From NCBI GenBank assembly GCA_949316495.1, contig OX439003.1:21389198-21453197 (forward strand): a stretch of 64,000 nt of DNA, given 5' to 3'. The position numbers and the translations under genes were made by a program. Below the pieces are notes generated by a model. That model was not told the origin of the DNA. It was given only the letters and a program-made list of their open reading frames with translations, and searched no databases. The stretch comes from Amphiduros pacificus (lineage: Eukaryota > Annelida > Polychaeta > Phyllodocida > Hesionidae). Below, one piece after another: positions 35,765 through 59,785 of this stretch. How positions within the stretch are numbered: position 1 is the stretch's first letter; every line of letters begins with the position of its first letter.

Positions 35765-38280
35765 TACTTTCAATGTTTTTTTATTATTATTATCTTTATT
35801 CGGACTCAAGGTCTAATCCTTATAACTAAATACATTATAATATCAAGCAATACAGTTTTACATATAGTATAGCACAATACATGAATTTAAATGGGATAAA
35901 AAGAAAATTGAAAAAATTAAACGATAAAGGCACATTATATTGTTGACAGGTACATAATAGTGATGTCACACTCTTCATTACTTAAAGTTTGAACAAGATA
36001 TCCTTCCCTCATTAGAACCATTTCCTTTATCACATTTGCATAGTCATTATAGCGTTCATTTACATTTTCAATCCATCTTAAATAACAATTTGATGTCAGC
36101 AAGTGGATTGTTAACCAACTCACTTTTAGAAATATAATATTTAGACATAATGTGTCTAACATTCTGTCCCATGGTAGACCTCCATTCAAATGTCATCTTA
36201 TTTGAAACAAAGTTTAAAATACTGTTGTCTGAGTTTAACAGTGATCTATAAAACTTTACAAATCTAGAAGCTAATGATATTTCTATGGGCTCAGATTCTG
36301 CAACCATAGAGACAATATCTTTATGTGACCCTTAAGGAAGTTTCCATATTCTACAGAGAGCATTACGCCATTGGGTACCAACTTTCTGAACATTATTATG
36401 CCAGATAGGCCACAATTGAGAACCATAGAAAGAATTACAATACTGTTGAAATAACTTATTTTGACACCAGAATGTAGTGAACCAAATTCAGACATGAATC
36501 TGTTAAAACCCTGGTTAAACTTATCAATGCCATCCTGCACTAGTTCATATTTGTTTGTGGAACTGAGTGTATGACCTAAATGAACACCATTATCTACAAC
36601 AGGCACATTTTGCCCATTCACAGTAAAAGTAACCTGATCATTGTATTCCCCATACACTAAAAGTTTACTTTTCTTGCCATTAAAAAGTATGTCATGTTCA
36701 TGAGCATATTCTTCACACACATCTATCATTTTTCTCAAACCAGAAGCTGTAGGTACAAGTAAAATTATATCATCAGCATATCCAATACTCCCACAGAATT
36801 TTCTTCCAATATAACAGCCTATACCCTGTGTCTTCAGTCTCTCTAAAAGACCATCCACATATACACCAAACAGCAAAGGAGACATTACTCCCCCTTGTCA
36901 TACCTGCAGCTTCTGATTTGTGTACATATATAGTTACTGTAATAAACGTATCACAAGTGGACACATACCGTTTTTGATTAATTTCTTGAACAACAATCAA
37001 TAATTGACTCTGTCAAATGCTTTAGAGGCATCCAAGAATAAGGCATACACTTGGGTACCATTATTTACATAATATGAGATTGTTTCATTTACGAGATATG
37101 TGCACTTAGTAGTGGATGAACCATCTTTAAAACCAAACTGTAACTCTGACGTGTCAAAAAAATAATTACTAAGGCATCATATAACTTACCTACAATACTG
37201 CCTAGGGTTAATGCTCTAAAATTGTCAGAACAATGATGGGCACTTCTTTTATCTTTCTGAAGTGGAACCATTGTTCCCAGAAGCAACTCATCTGGAGACA
37301 CACCATGGATTAACATACAATTATACAATTTGGTTAAAATAAGATGCAACTGATCAGTACCATTGACAATATGATTAGAAAAACACCATTTTCTTCCGCT
37401 CTAGTGCGCCTCATTATGTCTGCAATTAATCCATTCCTAGGTTTGCCACACTGAACCCATATATCTCGCCATAGTAAAGAAGTCTCATGATGTCCCTGGA
37501 CATATTCATTCCACCCAGGCATAACCTTACACTTATTACTATCTTTTGATACACCTGTTTCAGGCAAACATATTTGTGAGGCCATCAGGCAACACTTAAT
37601 GACATGTTTATACAATTCACTAATAAAACCAGCATGCATTTTGCAGTTAAAATCATTACAATTGAAAGCAGCATGGTTAAAATCAAAATTTAACAACAGT
37701 TTATCCGGTTCATTTTTGTACTCATCCAAATGAGCATCTCTACATTTATGCCAAGCTATATTATGTTTGCATTCATGCTCATTTGTTACATAATAAGAAA
37801 CATCAATTTTGATTTCTAAACATAGGGGCACATGATCAGGAAAATCATTGTGCATAAACATAGCTTCATATCCTATAATGGAATCACATAGATTGGGCGT
37901 TATTATGAAGTGATCTATAGTTGATTTAACACCATTAGTTTTTGAGCAAAATGTGTATGGAACATCAGCACCTTCAAAATTATCACATATATACATGTTT
38001 TCATCCTTTATAAAAGATTTTAGTGTACTTGTCTGGGGATTAATTCTTGAAAGATCAGTATTAAGATCACCTCCAACTCCAAAGTATTGTGTAGAACTTT
38101 TGTTGAAGCTGTCACTTAATTCAAGTAGGACCTCAGTGTACCCATGTAGATCATGGTTACCATTTCCCTGATCACATGGCATGTAAACATTAAATAATAA
38201 AAACTGAAAATCATCAAGAGATAGCAAGAGGTTACAGGTCACCAACAAAGCTTGAATAATAGCATACTTGTCCAACCCAA
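35765..38280 (-). mobile_element. LINE of a second lineage, endonuclease and reverse transcriptase, decayed
   Basis: Read on the minus strand. The endonuclease part (38275-37334) shows LFNVYMPCDQG, GGDLNTDLS, a TIDHFIITP stretch and FPDHVPL. The reverse transcriptase (about 37349-36283) shows FRALTLGSIVGKL, SPLLFGVYVDGL and the catalytic GYADDIILLV. A C-terminal part extends to about 35935. The 3' end (GACCTTGAGTCCGAATAAAG, then AATAAT repeats) is at about 35765-35820. Stops and frameshifts break it into at least five frames. The sequence differs strongly from the 12340-17497 LINE. Confidence 0.85.
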
Positions 38281-38509
38281 AATGTTTACAGTTGTATTAC
38301 ACTGTTAATTTTCTGGGGGCTTATTCTGTATTGATATCTCAAATTCATGACTATATTCAAGCAAAATAAAGGCTAAAATTGTATATTTGACATATGATTT
38401 GGATTTAGAACATTTGCAATTTGATTATATTATAATTATCACCATTCTCAAAGGCTTGAAGTAGTGTAGCACTGTTTGAGGTCATTCTGGTACTATTCAA
38501 ATGGCAATA
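38281..38509. other. Non-coding spacer
   Basis: AT-rich sequence between the LINE 5' side and the dispersed repeat. Nothing recognised. Confidence 0.4.
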
Positions 38510-38760
38510 CATTTCATGACGCCAAAAGCATATTGCCATACTCTGACGTCATTTTATCTATCAGTGCCTCTACAATGACACTCCACATAAAAATAACGCC
38601 AAGAAAGAAGTGTACTTTCATAAAGGGGCAATAAATTTGGGTCTTGTTAAAATAGAATTAACAGACATACATGGGGATGCATTAATAAAAGGAAAATAGA
38701 CTTGAAAGACAAATACATTTATTACCAATATGTGAATTTTAAACATTTATTGCACAATTG
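38510..38760. repeat. Dispersed repeat, copy 2 (uninterrupted)
   Basis: This is the empty-site relative of 25090-25238 plus 26112-26200. It runs through AGAATTAACAGACATACATG where copy 1 carries the solo LTR. Confidence 0.82.
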
Positions 38761-39009
38761 GTGACATAAAAATGATATGAAGTTCAAGGTCAAGCATGTA
38801 AATTCCATTTTTACTTTTTTCAACATCTTTCTACACTTCACCATAGTGGAAATTTTTTTTGGATCAAGATCTATTTGACTTTGTACTGTAAATATGTTGC
38901 TTCTTTATGAATAAATAAATATCTTAAAGACATTCCTGTGTCATCTTTTTTTTTGAAATCTCATATTAAGGATGATTGCACAAAGGACAGCACTGTGAAT
39001 GCTATTGGC

Positions 39010-39490
39010 TAACTTTTCTGGTGAACAAAAAAAAAATACACCCAGTAAATGATGACTGGCCTTGACATGGCGGCTGGGCTTGGGTGTTTCTAAGAAGTCA
39101 TTATGCACAAAGATATTCTTGTTATTCTATTATTTTTAAGTTGACATTTTTCTGCTGAAGTAATAAAACAGTAATTGGTTACCACCGACCCCAAAACAGA
39201 CAAATTATTGTTAAGTCATGAATGTTAAGAATGTCTTTTTTTGTTAACTAATACTTTTCTGGTGAACAAAAAAAATACACCCAGTAAATGATGACTGGCC
39301 TTGACATGGCTGCTGGGCTTGTGTGTTTCTAAGAAGTCATTATGCCCAAAGATATTCTTGTTATTCTACTATTTTTAAGTTGACATTTTTCTGCTGAAGT
39401 AATAAAACAGTAATTGGTTACCACTGACCCCAAAACAGACAAATTATTGTTAAGTCATGAATGTTAAAAATGTTTTTTTTTGTCAACTTA
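39010..39490. repeat. Tandem duplication, about 237-bp unit, two copies
   Basis: Both copies start ACTTTTCTGGTGAACAAAA (39013 and 39250) and run through GATGACTGGCCTTGACATGG to AAGTCATGAATGTTAA. Confidence 0.93.
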
Positions 39491-39519
39491 TACTTTTGTC
39501 CTATGATTTACATTGAGTA

Positions 39520-39790
39520 ATGAGTGGTGACCATCTGTATTTACTAGCTGGTGACGCTGAGTGATGCATGGTGACCATCTGACCATACTCCCTGTGAGTG
39601 ATGCATGGTGTATGGATCACTCAAGGTGATGCATGGTGTCAACCTGTCCATACCAGTTGGTGACGATTAGTGATGCATGGTGTCAACCTGTCCATACCAA
39701 GTGATGACGATAAGTGATGCATGGTGTCTACCTGTCCATACCAAGTGGTGACGATAAGTGATGCATGGTGTCTACCTGTCCATACACATA
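39520..39790. repeat. Minisatellite, about 55-60 bp unit
   Basis: About five units carry AGTGATGCATGGTGTC and ACCTGTCCATACCA. Confidence 0.9.
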
Positions 39791-39842
39791 TCAAATTGAC
39801 AAATTTGATGAAATTTGACAAATTTGATGAAATTTGACAAAT

Positions 39843-39975
39843 TTGACAAATACACATTCTCCAGGTGTGCAATACACATTCTTCAGGTGTGCAATACACA
39901 TTCTTCAGGTGTGCAATACACATTCTTCAAGTGTGCAATACACATTCTTCATTTCTGTAATACACATTCTTAAGG
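39843..39975. repeat. 21-bp minisatellite, about six units
   Basis: The unit is AATACACATTCTTCAGGTGTGC with small variants. It directly follows short AAATTTGA repeats (39787-39842). Confidence 0.9.
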
Positions 39976-39999
39976 TCTGTAATATGCATAGTCTGTGTC

Positions 40000-40711
40000 T
40001 TTGATGTACACATCCTGCAGGTCTGAAACACATATAAGTATAATCAATATCAAACTTTTTCCCTGGACAAACATCAATATGTGCTTAAATATGTGTTTAA
40101 ATATGTGTGAGCAATGTTTTGGCTAGAAGATTTTACAAAATTTCGTCCATTATTTCCAGGTCTGCAATATATATCCTCCAAATCTTCCTTAGAACTGTCT
40201 GCAATACAAATCTTCTATTGGATGTTTACTTGGACAAAAATATATGGAATATTTTGTGAAATTTTGGGAGAGAGAAGAAAGAAAAAGTAAAAAAAAATCA
40301 GGTAAATCACCGAAATATATGGTGCTGATCAGTGCTGGATTATTTATATAATGCCCAATTCAAAATTTAGCATCCAGATCACCAAGAAATAAAGAGGGTC
40401 CAGTCCAGTCTATACTTACAAGTACCATACATACATGGGCCTCAGAAACTACTGTACCTGAACATTAAACATGCCGATTAGAAAATAAATAATCCTCATA
40501 TGACCATGACAAGTTTGTCAAACGAGCTGTCTTGGTTCACAGATTCTAAATATCTTTACCTTTTGTTGATATGTCAATGCATTGCGAAGATATAAACAGT
40601 TATTTGCAAATTTAAAGTCAAATTTTGCGAACATGTGCTTTTATTTACATCCTGTAGCAAATGGACCAATCAGAGCTCTCCTCACGATCACATGAGCAAA
40701 ATATAATCTTC
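40000..40711. other. Gene-free stretch
   Basis: AT-rich sequence. I see no supported gene. Confidence 0.4.
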
Positions 40712-40761
40712 AATCTGATTGGTTCGTTGCATTACACGTAACGCAACAGACCAATCAGATT
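40712..40761. repeat. 50-bp near-perfect palindrome with inverted CCAAT boxes
   Basis: The arms AATCTGATTGGTTCGTTGC and its partner ending ACCAATCAGATT pair at about 22 of 24 positions around ACGT. Extra ATTGG/CCAAT copies lie at about 40670 and 40785. Confidence 0.88.
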
Positions 40762-40822
40762 GTATCAGGGTGCTTGAATCTGATTGGTCTTTATGTGACA
40801 CTAATGGCCCTTCATAGATTTG

Positions 40823-41225
40823 ATTTTGATTTGATATGCTGGCCGCTCCACTTTTGTTTCGTGGGCACTCAAAGCTTACGCAGCGTGGCTATCCAGCTAG
40901 AGGGGAGAACTAATATGCACTATCTCCAATCTGTGAATAGCACTCGTGCTGACCGCCCGGTGTAGTCCCCTACACTGATGAAAACTACCCTATCGAATTA
41001 CCACCTTCTGCACTGACAACTTTCACCAAAACACTCACTCCTTCCCTTGGGGCCTACAATCCCCAGTGCGCTAAAGGGCATCCAATATCCCTATACAGCC
41101 TGAGGCGTCCAATATCCTTGTAAGCCCTACCAGTCACAACTGGAGGCAAAAGATGTCCTGAGTACCTAGTGATCTTCAGCACCTTCATATCTACCTGCTG
41201 TCTCCTCACCAACTTTTCTAATCCC
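40823..41225. repeat. Dispersed repeat sharing its head with 4568-4630
   Basis: It opens with GATTTGATATGCTGGCCGCT and continues in GC-richer sequence unlike the surroundings. It leads into the tandem duplication that follows and may be one transposon remnant of unknown type. Confidence 0.45.
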
Positions 41226-41580
41226 ACCGAGACTACATCCTAGATAACCACAATCCCCCACTAACTATGACTAACATTTTTCTCACCATCCTGTTCCAGA
41301 CCTGCAAAATCTACAAATCACAATAACAATTAGTGGCTGCTAATAACTGGAACAAAATATAACTATCTTCATCTCCTGAAACAACAAGGAAAAATAAAGA
41401 TTTAACACCGAGACTACATCCTAGATAACCAAAATCCCCCACTAACTATGACTAACATTTTTCTCATCATCCTGTTCCAGACCTGCAAACCCTACAAATC
41501 ACAATAACAATTAGTGGCTGTTAATAACTGGAACAAAATATAACTATCTTCATCTCCTGAATAAATAAAGATTTTAGCAC
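41226..41580. repeat. Tandem duplication, about 180-bp unit, two copies
   Basis: Each copy runs from CACCGAGACTACATCC to TCATCTCCTGAA followed by AATAAAGATTT. They are nearly identical. Confidence 0.93.
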
Positions 41581-41589
41581 CCCACTTAC

Positions 41590-42139
41590 CTTAAATTTCT
41601 TCTTTATGACCAAAACATAAGAACAATACAGTACTACCTTATCTCCACTCATTACATACCCAAATGTCAGTCAAACCAAGATGTGCAATGTCGTCTGCTA
41701 TTTCCCGCACTTTTGTCTCCTTGACCTTGTCTCATGCTCATCCATTTCTTCTCAAAGAATCCTACTTATCTATTTTTATACAACAAACATCAGCTGTATC
41801 TATATATATTCCCAAAGATGTTGATGCAAAAATTCCGAATTGAAAATGTGTTTTTATCATAACAATCATAACAAGTTTTCAATTTTTCGTCTGCTTCTTT
41901 CCCACTGGTCAAATGATCAGAGAGGAAGGGTGACGAGATTTGAAGAGAAAAAAAACTTGCAGTGTGAGGTATGGGCTATAACATTTGTCACTGATAAGAG
42001 CGTGCGATCTCGCTGTTGCGTTTCTACGTTGCCCTCTGGTGGACGCTAATCTAGTTGCCACTTCACTTTTATTTTGTCAGTTGTCATTCGATGTCTTGAG
42101 CATTATGTATATGAGGTAAAGAGTAGTTTTCACTGATCT
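41590..42139. other. Gene-free stretch
   Basis: No supported coding sequence. The open frame at 41840-42049 has no recognisable domain. Confidence 0.35.
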
Positions 42140-42280
42140 ACCCATTTTATTATTTTTATGAAAAATGAAAAACGAAACACGAAACACAAACCACAAATAA
42201 CTTTCCCTTGAACCACAAACTACGAAACACGAACCACGAACTACGAATCACGAAAAAATTTCCCACACCATTATTTTTCT
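42140..42280 (-). repeat. Inverted partner of the 34563-34770 minisatellite
   Basis: CCATTTTATTATTTTTATG, then ACGAAACACGAACCACGAAC units, then GAAAAAATTTCCCACAC, in reverse order to the first copy. Confidence 0.85.
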
Positions 42281-42499
42281 CCTATCATAGATCACAGTCG
42301 TTTTGTGTCCCACAATTACACAAGTATACCCAGCTTTACGAGGCCTCTTCCTGTTATACTGAGCCAGATGCAAAGGAGAGTAACACAAGTAAAGTTCAGC
42401 ATGGATGCACTTGGCCAGCCAATGCCAAAACAGGTATTGTGATGTTGTGATGGGATTCCACACAATGACCTCGAGCTCTTTATAATTATACAGTAAAAA

Positions 42500-44390
42500 T
42501 AAATAAGACACAAATGTTGTCTATAAGGAAGGAAAATGATCGCAAAGTTCTTACAACTCCAAGAAAAGTAAGTATTTAATCTGTTGTACCTTGATTACTT
42601 AAAAATATTTGGTAAGAAGGTCTTAAAGAAGTTTGATTGTGCATGTTCTTGATCCTGCAATATATCAGGCCTTGTATGGAGTTTTGTGAATCTTTGGTAT
42701 ATAATATAAGTCTTCACAGGTTGAGGGTTATGGGATGTTATGTTTATTAAAATATTTGACACAATATCCAGTGCTTGCCAAATGTTTTCCAACCCAATTT
42801 TCTTTAAACCTTAACTATAATTGACAATGTCAAGGAGTGGCAGTGTATATCTATGAGCATACAATTAAATTGCGTTCTGATTTATTATGTAATATGTTAC
42901 TGATATTAATGGCATTCAATACATTATCAAACTATAATTTCATGAAATAATGAGGAGGTTGACTATTGTTTAGCATTGAAGGTTTATAAAGTCTATTGTG
43001 AGATATTTCTGATATAAGGTAATATGTAATATCTGACTTGTCACTCAGCCTGGAAAAAGTATTTTTTTGAGGATTCATCATTTCGAATGAGTTCATCCAC
43101 ACCAAGAACAGTAGTTTAGAACAAAGACTTTTTTTTGTTTTTTGTTTTCTCTGTCCATGGCTGCATGTTTAACACTTATGTTTAGTGAACAGCATACAAG
43201 CATGGATATTCTACATGTTTTGAGATACATTTCCAAAACTTTATTATTTTGTACAAAGGGAAAGATACACAGTTCTACCATCCAAAATCTTTCATGCTGG
43301 AGAGGAAGAGCCTTGTCCTCTTTGTCTGAAATGTTTTGCTAAATATGTGTTTTTTTCCTTTTGTTAAGAATGAATCCACAATGACCTGTTCTGAATGGTA
43401 CATTTTATCTCAACACCAAATTGAAATCCATTTTTTACAAGTAATTAGATAAATAATATTGCCAAATCTCTATGGTTTATAACACTGCACTACAAACATT
43501 TCGTTTGACAATTTGGAGAACATCAGTGACCACAACACTAAAACGAGGATTTGAGCACTAAAGGGTTCACCAGCATCTAAGATTAAAGCCATAATATAAA
43601 AGGTTAAGACTAAAGAGAGTAATGATAGCTCAACATCCGAGGTTGATCCAATTGCCAACATAAGTAATAGTAATGTTAGCCACGAGTTGTAGCATCTCAC
43701 AGATGGGGTGGGTATTATCCAAATACTGCACCTCACAATGATCCTACGAAGGGGGACCACTCTAGCTATAGAACAAAGCAGGTAGGTTCCAACTTCCAAT
43801 GCATGAAGACATGTTTGTTTGCTTTCCAATATCTCCTTTTCAGAAACTCCCACTAAATCTGGGCATCTTATTATTGCTTTTTTATTTGTAAGGGCATTGC
43901 GAGCCAACTGGAACTGTGGCCAACATTCGGCATCTTATCTGCATGGTTTTTCCTCTCTGCCTCAATCAATCAATCAATCAATCAATCATTTCACTGTTTT
44001 GGGGACCCCAGCAATGCCTTGAATCAATTGCAAAGGGGGATATTTTTGCCAGGGTATATTGTTCAGCATCTTTCTTTTCGCAGTAAAAAAATCAAGGCCA
44101 TTTTTCTACTCTATTCAAATTACTGTTGCTGCCAATCTCATTCCTTGTGCATTTTTGTTTTGTGCCATGTGTTTTTTCATCAATTAAGTCCTCTACCCAC
44201 AAGGGAGCCCAAAAAGTGAGTCTGTAGCTCTAAACCTAGACGCCGTGAGGATATCAATTCAGATCTCATTTTTCTCCCTTGATTGATCCAATCAGCAGTA
44301 TTCAGCAATCATTAATCATAATAAAAATCAGTAAGAATTGGTTATTCCTAAATTCCAAACATTATTTATTTTCAATCAATAAAGTCAAAA
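42500..44390. repeat. Dispersed repeat, copy 2, with 1.29 kb of extra sequence
   Basis: 42500-43045 and 44338-44390 match 27780-28470. The sequence between (43046-44337) is absent from copy 1. It contains a CAATCAAT run at 43965-43987 and a stretch near 43610-43660 that resembles 23790-23830. Its ends show no clear inverted repeats. Confidence 0.75.
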
Positions 44391-44542
44391 CTAGCAGTTA
44401 ACCAAAAACATATAACCAGAATATCTAGAAGGAGAAATACCACTATAGTCACACCAGGCCTAATCTGATCTGATCCAAATATGACTTTATAATCAATTCT
44501 AAGAAAACTTTGCTTGTTTACTTCATCGTCAGTGACTTTTAC

Positions 44543-44644
44543 CTAGAATGTAAAGATATACGCCAAATACCACACTTTATGGTGGCGTCAGCACAGTGAC
44601 ACCGCCATAAAGTGTGGTATTGGGCGTTTATCTTTATATTCTAG
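44543..44644. repeat. 102-bp hairpin palindrome upstream of the amine oxidase
   Basis: The arms run inward from CTAGAATGTAAAGATA and TATCTTTATATTCTAG through CCACACTTTATGG to a loop of about 6 bases (GCACAG). There are only a few mismatches over about 48-bp arms. It ends 120 bp before the oxidase start codon. Confidence 0.9.
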
Positions 44645-44764
44645 CTGGACAGACTGAACAGGAGTTATCCCTGACTATACGTATTCCCTTGTTCTTTGCT
44701 AGGCGTTCTCCAGTTTATGTAAAAGGTAGCATATTCTTGTACTGAGAAGTGGTCATAGACAGAA

Positions 44765-56661
<11,897 letters not shown>

Positions 56662-56716
56662 AGTTGCAGTTAATCCTTGTCAGGATCAAACCCTCAAAAG
56701 GTATGCTAGCCACTTA

Positions 56717-56722
56717 AATAAA
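56717..56722 (+). terminator. Poly(A) signal of the amine oxidase
   Basis: AATAAA lies 56 bp after the stop codon. Confidence 0.7.
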
Positions 56723-57400
56723 AGCAAAAACAAATGACTTTGGATTGAATAATATTTTCAACACATTTAAACATAATATAACATAAAAGTGCAAAGATAT
56801 AGTATTAGGGCGTAATCTATTGTTACAATGGTCTCTTATAGTGTTCCACCGATTGCGCCATTTTTTGAGAAGTGGGTCATTTCTAGCTCTATTGTTTCCT
56901 GGATTGTTACTGATACTATTCATTTTGGTCATGGATACTTCAATTTCTCCAAGATCATAACATGTTCCCTCAGAGATACTCATGGTTCCTGCTAAGGTCA
57001 TATCATTGTTCCCTCATAGATACTCTTGCTTCTCGTCAAGGTCTCCCTTCGGTTCTCGCGATTGGTATTTTTTTTAGAACAGCAGCAAATGGCACAACCT
57101 CTCATACATTGTGGAATATGTCTCTCATTGTCACGTTCACTAAATATCTTCAGTTTCTTAATGTACATACACACATGAGATCTTAATATATGTTTATGCT
57201 TCAAAATGAAGTGAACAATATAGACACAAACGCATCATGTGGAGATTTACATACAACCATCATTTTATGCCATTGTCTCTATTTAAAGATTACTATGTGT
57301 AAGGTATGAGATCGCAAGTGCCACAATCTTTGTATCTGTCTTGCACACTGACCAATTAAGAAGGTCGCTTTCAAAAATAGTATAGAAATATTATCAAATT
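56723..57400. other. Gene-free stretch
   Basis: Downstream of the oxidase. Contains two copies of a GTTCCCTC(A)(G/T)AGATACTC segment (about 56965 and 57008). No gene seen. Confidence 0.4.
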
Positions 57401-57401
57401 G

Positions 57402-58051
57402 GTTTCCATGGCAACCAATTTTCTTTGAATATCTAATTTTGAGAGCAATTAACAGTTTTACATTTTCTCTGATAAATGGTTGCATCAAAATATGACAAGA
57501 CAGAAAGGGTCACAATTAATGTATTTATCACGCCAATTGACAAATTAAGTATGTCTCTTTGAAAAAAAAATGTGGAATTTCAATTAATTGGTTTCCATGG
57601 CAACCAATTTGACTTTGAAAAATAGCCATTTTTGTAATTTACTGGTATGTGTTCATGACCAAATATTCATGCCAAATATAAAATTTATTCACTAATAATC
57701 TATGAACATGGGCACAAAAATCTGGAATTGTATGATTATTCTGAAAGTTAATTTGATATGTTATTTTTATAGTTGCCATGGCAATACACACAATAAGAAT
57801 TTGTGTATCATGGTCTCAATTTGTTTGCATGAGTACAGTAATATGTGACAGGACAAAATTGTCAAAATCTATGTAATTATGTCACATTCAGACATCTATG
57901 GAAAGTCATATTTTGAAAAATGGCTAAAAATACATATATAACTTTATGTGTATGCAAAGTTAAGGAATTTTAATTCATAAAATATAAAAGTTATGGGGAA
58001 AAGTATATTTATTTTAATATGCAATAAAAATGAATTGGTTACCATGGCAAC
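57402..58051. promoter_or_regulatory. Cluster of RFX X-box-type palindromes in a diverged repeat
   Basis: GTTTCCATGGCAAC is at 57402 and 57591, GTTGCCATGGCAAT at 57772, and GTTACCATGGCAAC at 58038. The first two lie in a longer shared context (AATTGGTTTCCATGGCAACC). Spacing is about 180-266 bp, so a degenerate tandem repeat may carry them. The form is the consensus for RFX factors. Function is unproven. Confidence 0.5.
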
Positions 58052-58423
58052 AGTGATATCTCAAAATCTAAACGAACAACATTTTTTTTCATGAAAAACT
58101 GACCCCCAATGTGTCTTCTTCCTTAATGTACCAAAATTAGACCATGCATTTTGCGGGACCAGTAACTCCTAAAATAAGCATCTTTCTGAGATTGGCTCCC
58201 CTATTAAGACCAGTGCTCATCGAATTCAATTCGGCAACATAGTGACGTTGAGAAATTAATGTCTTCAAGAATTTAATGGGTAAAAAGAGTAGGAAGGATG
58301 ACATTTCCTTACAAATAAACCACACGTCTTCCCTGAGAAATAAACCACGATAGCTGATAATTGCATGGTGTTGTTAGAAATGCCCTCTCTAATATGTAAT
58401 GCACACTGTAAATATTGTTTTAG

Positions 58424-58953
58424 GATTAATATATCAATAGACTACTTCCTCTGCTCACTTCCTACAAGAATTGATTTAAGAATCGATACCAAATTCGAAC
58501 CTCTAGGTCAGTATGACGAGGAAGTAAAATGTTCAACTGTTAATTGCTGATAGTTTTTATGTTAATGTAGATTAGAAAGGAAAGGTTTCACATCAATTAA
58601 ACAGAATCTAACCCCTTTAATGAGAAATGGTAAATCATTATTGCGTGACCATTTTTTATTGCTGCTGTCTCCATGTTTCGTTCTTCTATTTTATATATGT
58701 AATAGGTTTCCAGACCTACAAGTTCACTGATTTCTAAAACTGTCTCTATTTTACAGACATGTCTGGAATTTTGACCGTGAAAAATATGGTGTCTGCCAGA
58801 ACACTTTATTGTTCAAGTTATGAAGAATTTCCAACTGGTTGCATAATATCAATAGCTCAGATATACCCATTTGAAATGTCGGGATACAATGTAGCACAGA
58901 GGTCAAAATTTCATAGAAAGTGTCTTTGCCCTATCATTTCACAAGTTACATAG
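58424..58953 (+). CDS. Candidate 3' end of an unrecognised gene (two exons)
   Basis: Exon 58424-58506 follows TTGTTTTAG and ends at G|GTCAGT. Exon 58757-58953 follows TTTTACAG and ends in TAG. The phase matches across the intron (G plus AC gives Asp before MSGILTV). The joined reading gives an LCSLPTRIDLRIDTKFEPL stretch and then a Cys-containing end (LYCSSYEEFPTGC, FHRKCLCP). Upstream exons are not identified and I do not know the family. It may instead be chance splice sites around two open frames. Confidence 0.35.
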
Positions 58954-59039
58954 CATTTAGTATTTTCAAAGAGAGATGGTCAGATAATGCCTTGCGAAAT
59001 ATAAATTATATTTCAATGTGATATCAATGTCACAGCATA

Positions 59040-59785
59040 CAAGGAATGTCATAGGAAACAGTGTGTCAAGGTTGGTACACACCTTGAACAGTATTAGGTA
59101 ATACCTGACCTCGAGGGTAGGAAACAGTGTATCAAGGTTGGTACACACCTTGAACAGTATTAGGTAATACCTGACCTCGAGGGTAGGAAACAGTGTATCA
59201 AGGTTGGTACACACCTTGAACAGTATTAGGTAATACCTGGAGGGTAGGAAACAATGTGTCAAGGTTGGTACACACCTTGAACAGTATTAGGTAATATCTG
59301 ACCTGGAGGGTAGGAAACAGTGTGTCAAGGTTGGTACACACCTTGAACAGTATTAGGTAATACCTGACCTCGAGGGTAGGAAACAGTGTGTCAAGGTCGG
59401 TACACACCTTGGACAGTATTAGGCAATACCTGGAGGGTAGGAAACAGTGTGTCAAGGTTGGTACATACCTTGGACAGTATTAGGTAATACCTGGAGGGTA
59501 GGAAACAATGTGTCAAGGTTGGTACACACCTTGGACAGTATTAGGTAATACCTGACCTGGAGGGTAGGAAACAGTGTGTCAAGGTTGGTACACACCTTGG
59601 ATAGTATAAGGTAATACCTGGAGGGTAGGAAACAGTGTGTCAAGGTTGGTACACACCTTGGACAGTATTAGGTAATACCTGGAGGGTAGGAAACAGTGTG
59701 TCAAGGTTGGTACACACCTTGGACAGTATTAGGTAATACCTGGAGGGTAGGAAACAATGTGTCAAGGTTGGTACACACAGATCAA
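59040..59785. repeat. VNTR, 58/65-bp unit, about 12 copies
   Basis: Units read TCAAGGTTGGTACACACCTT, then GTATTAGGTAATACCTG, then GGGTAGGAAACA. Two length classes differ by a 7-bp GACCTCG/GACCTGG block. The unit is rich in short inverted repeats. The minus-strand open frames are artefacts of the array. Confidence 0.97.

Noticed and set aside
43470-43907. 145-codon minus-strand hydrophobic frame
   Set aside because: No domain, low-complexity Leu-rich translation, lies in a repeat-difference block.
58966-59643. Repetitive minus-strand protein with LDTLFPTL units
   Set aside because: The VNTR is open in one frame over a few units only. Unit lengths of 58 and 65 bp do not keep a frame and there are no gene signals.
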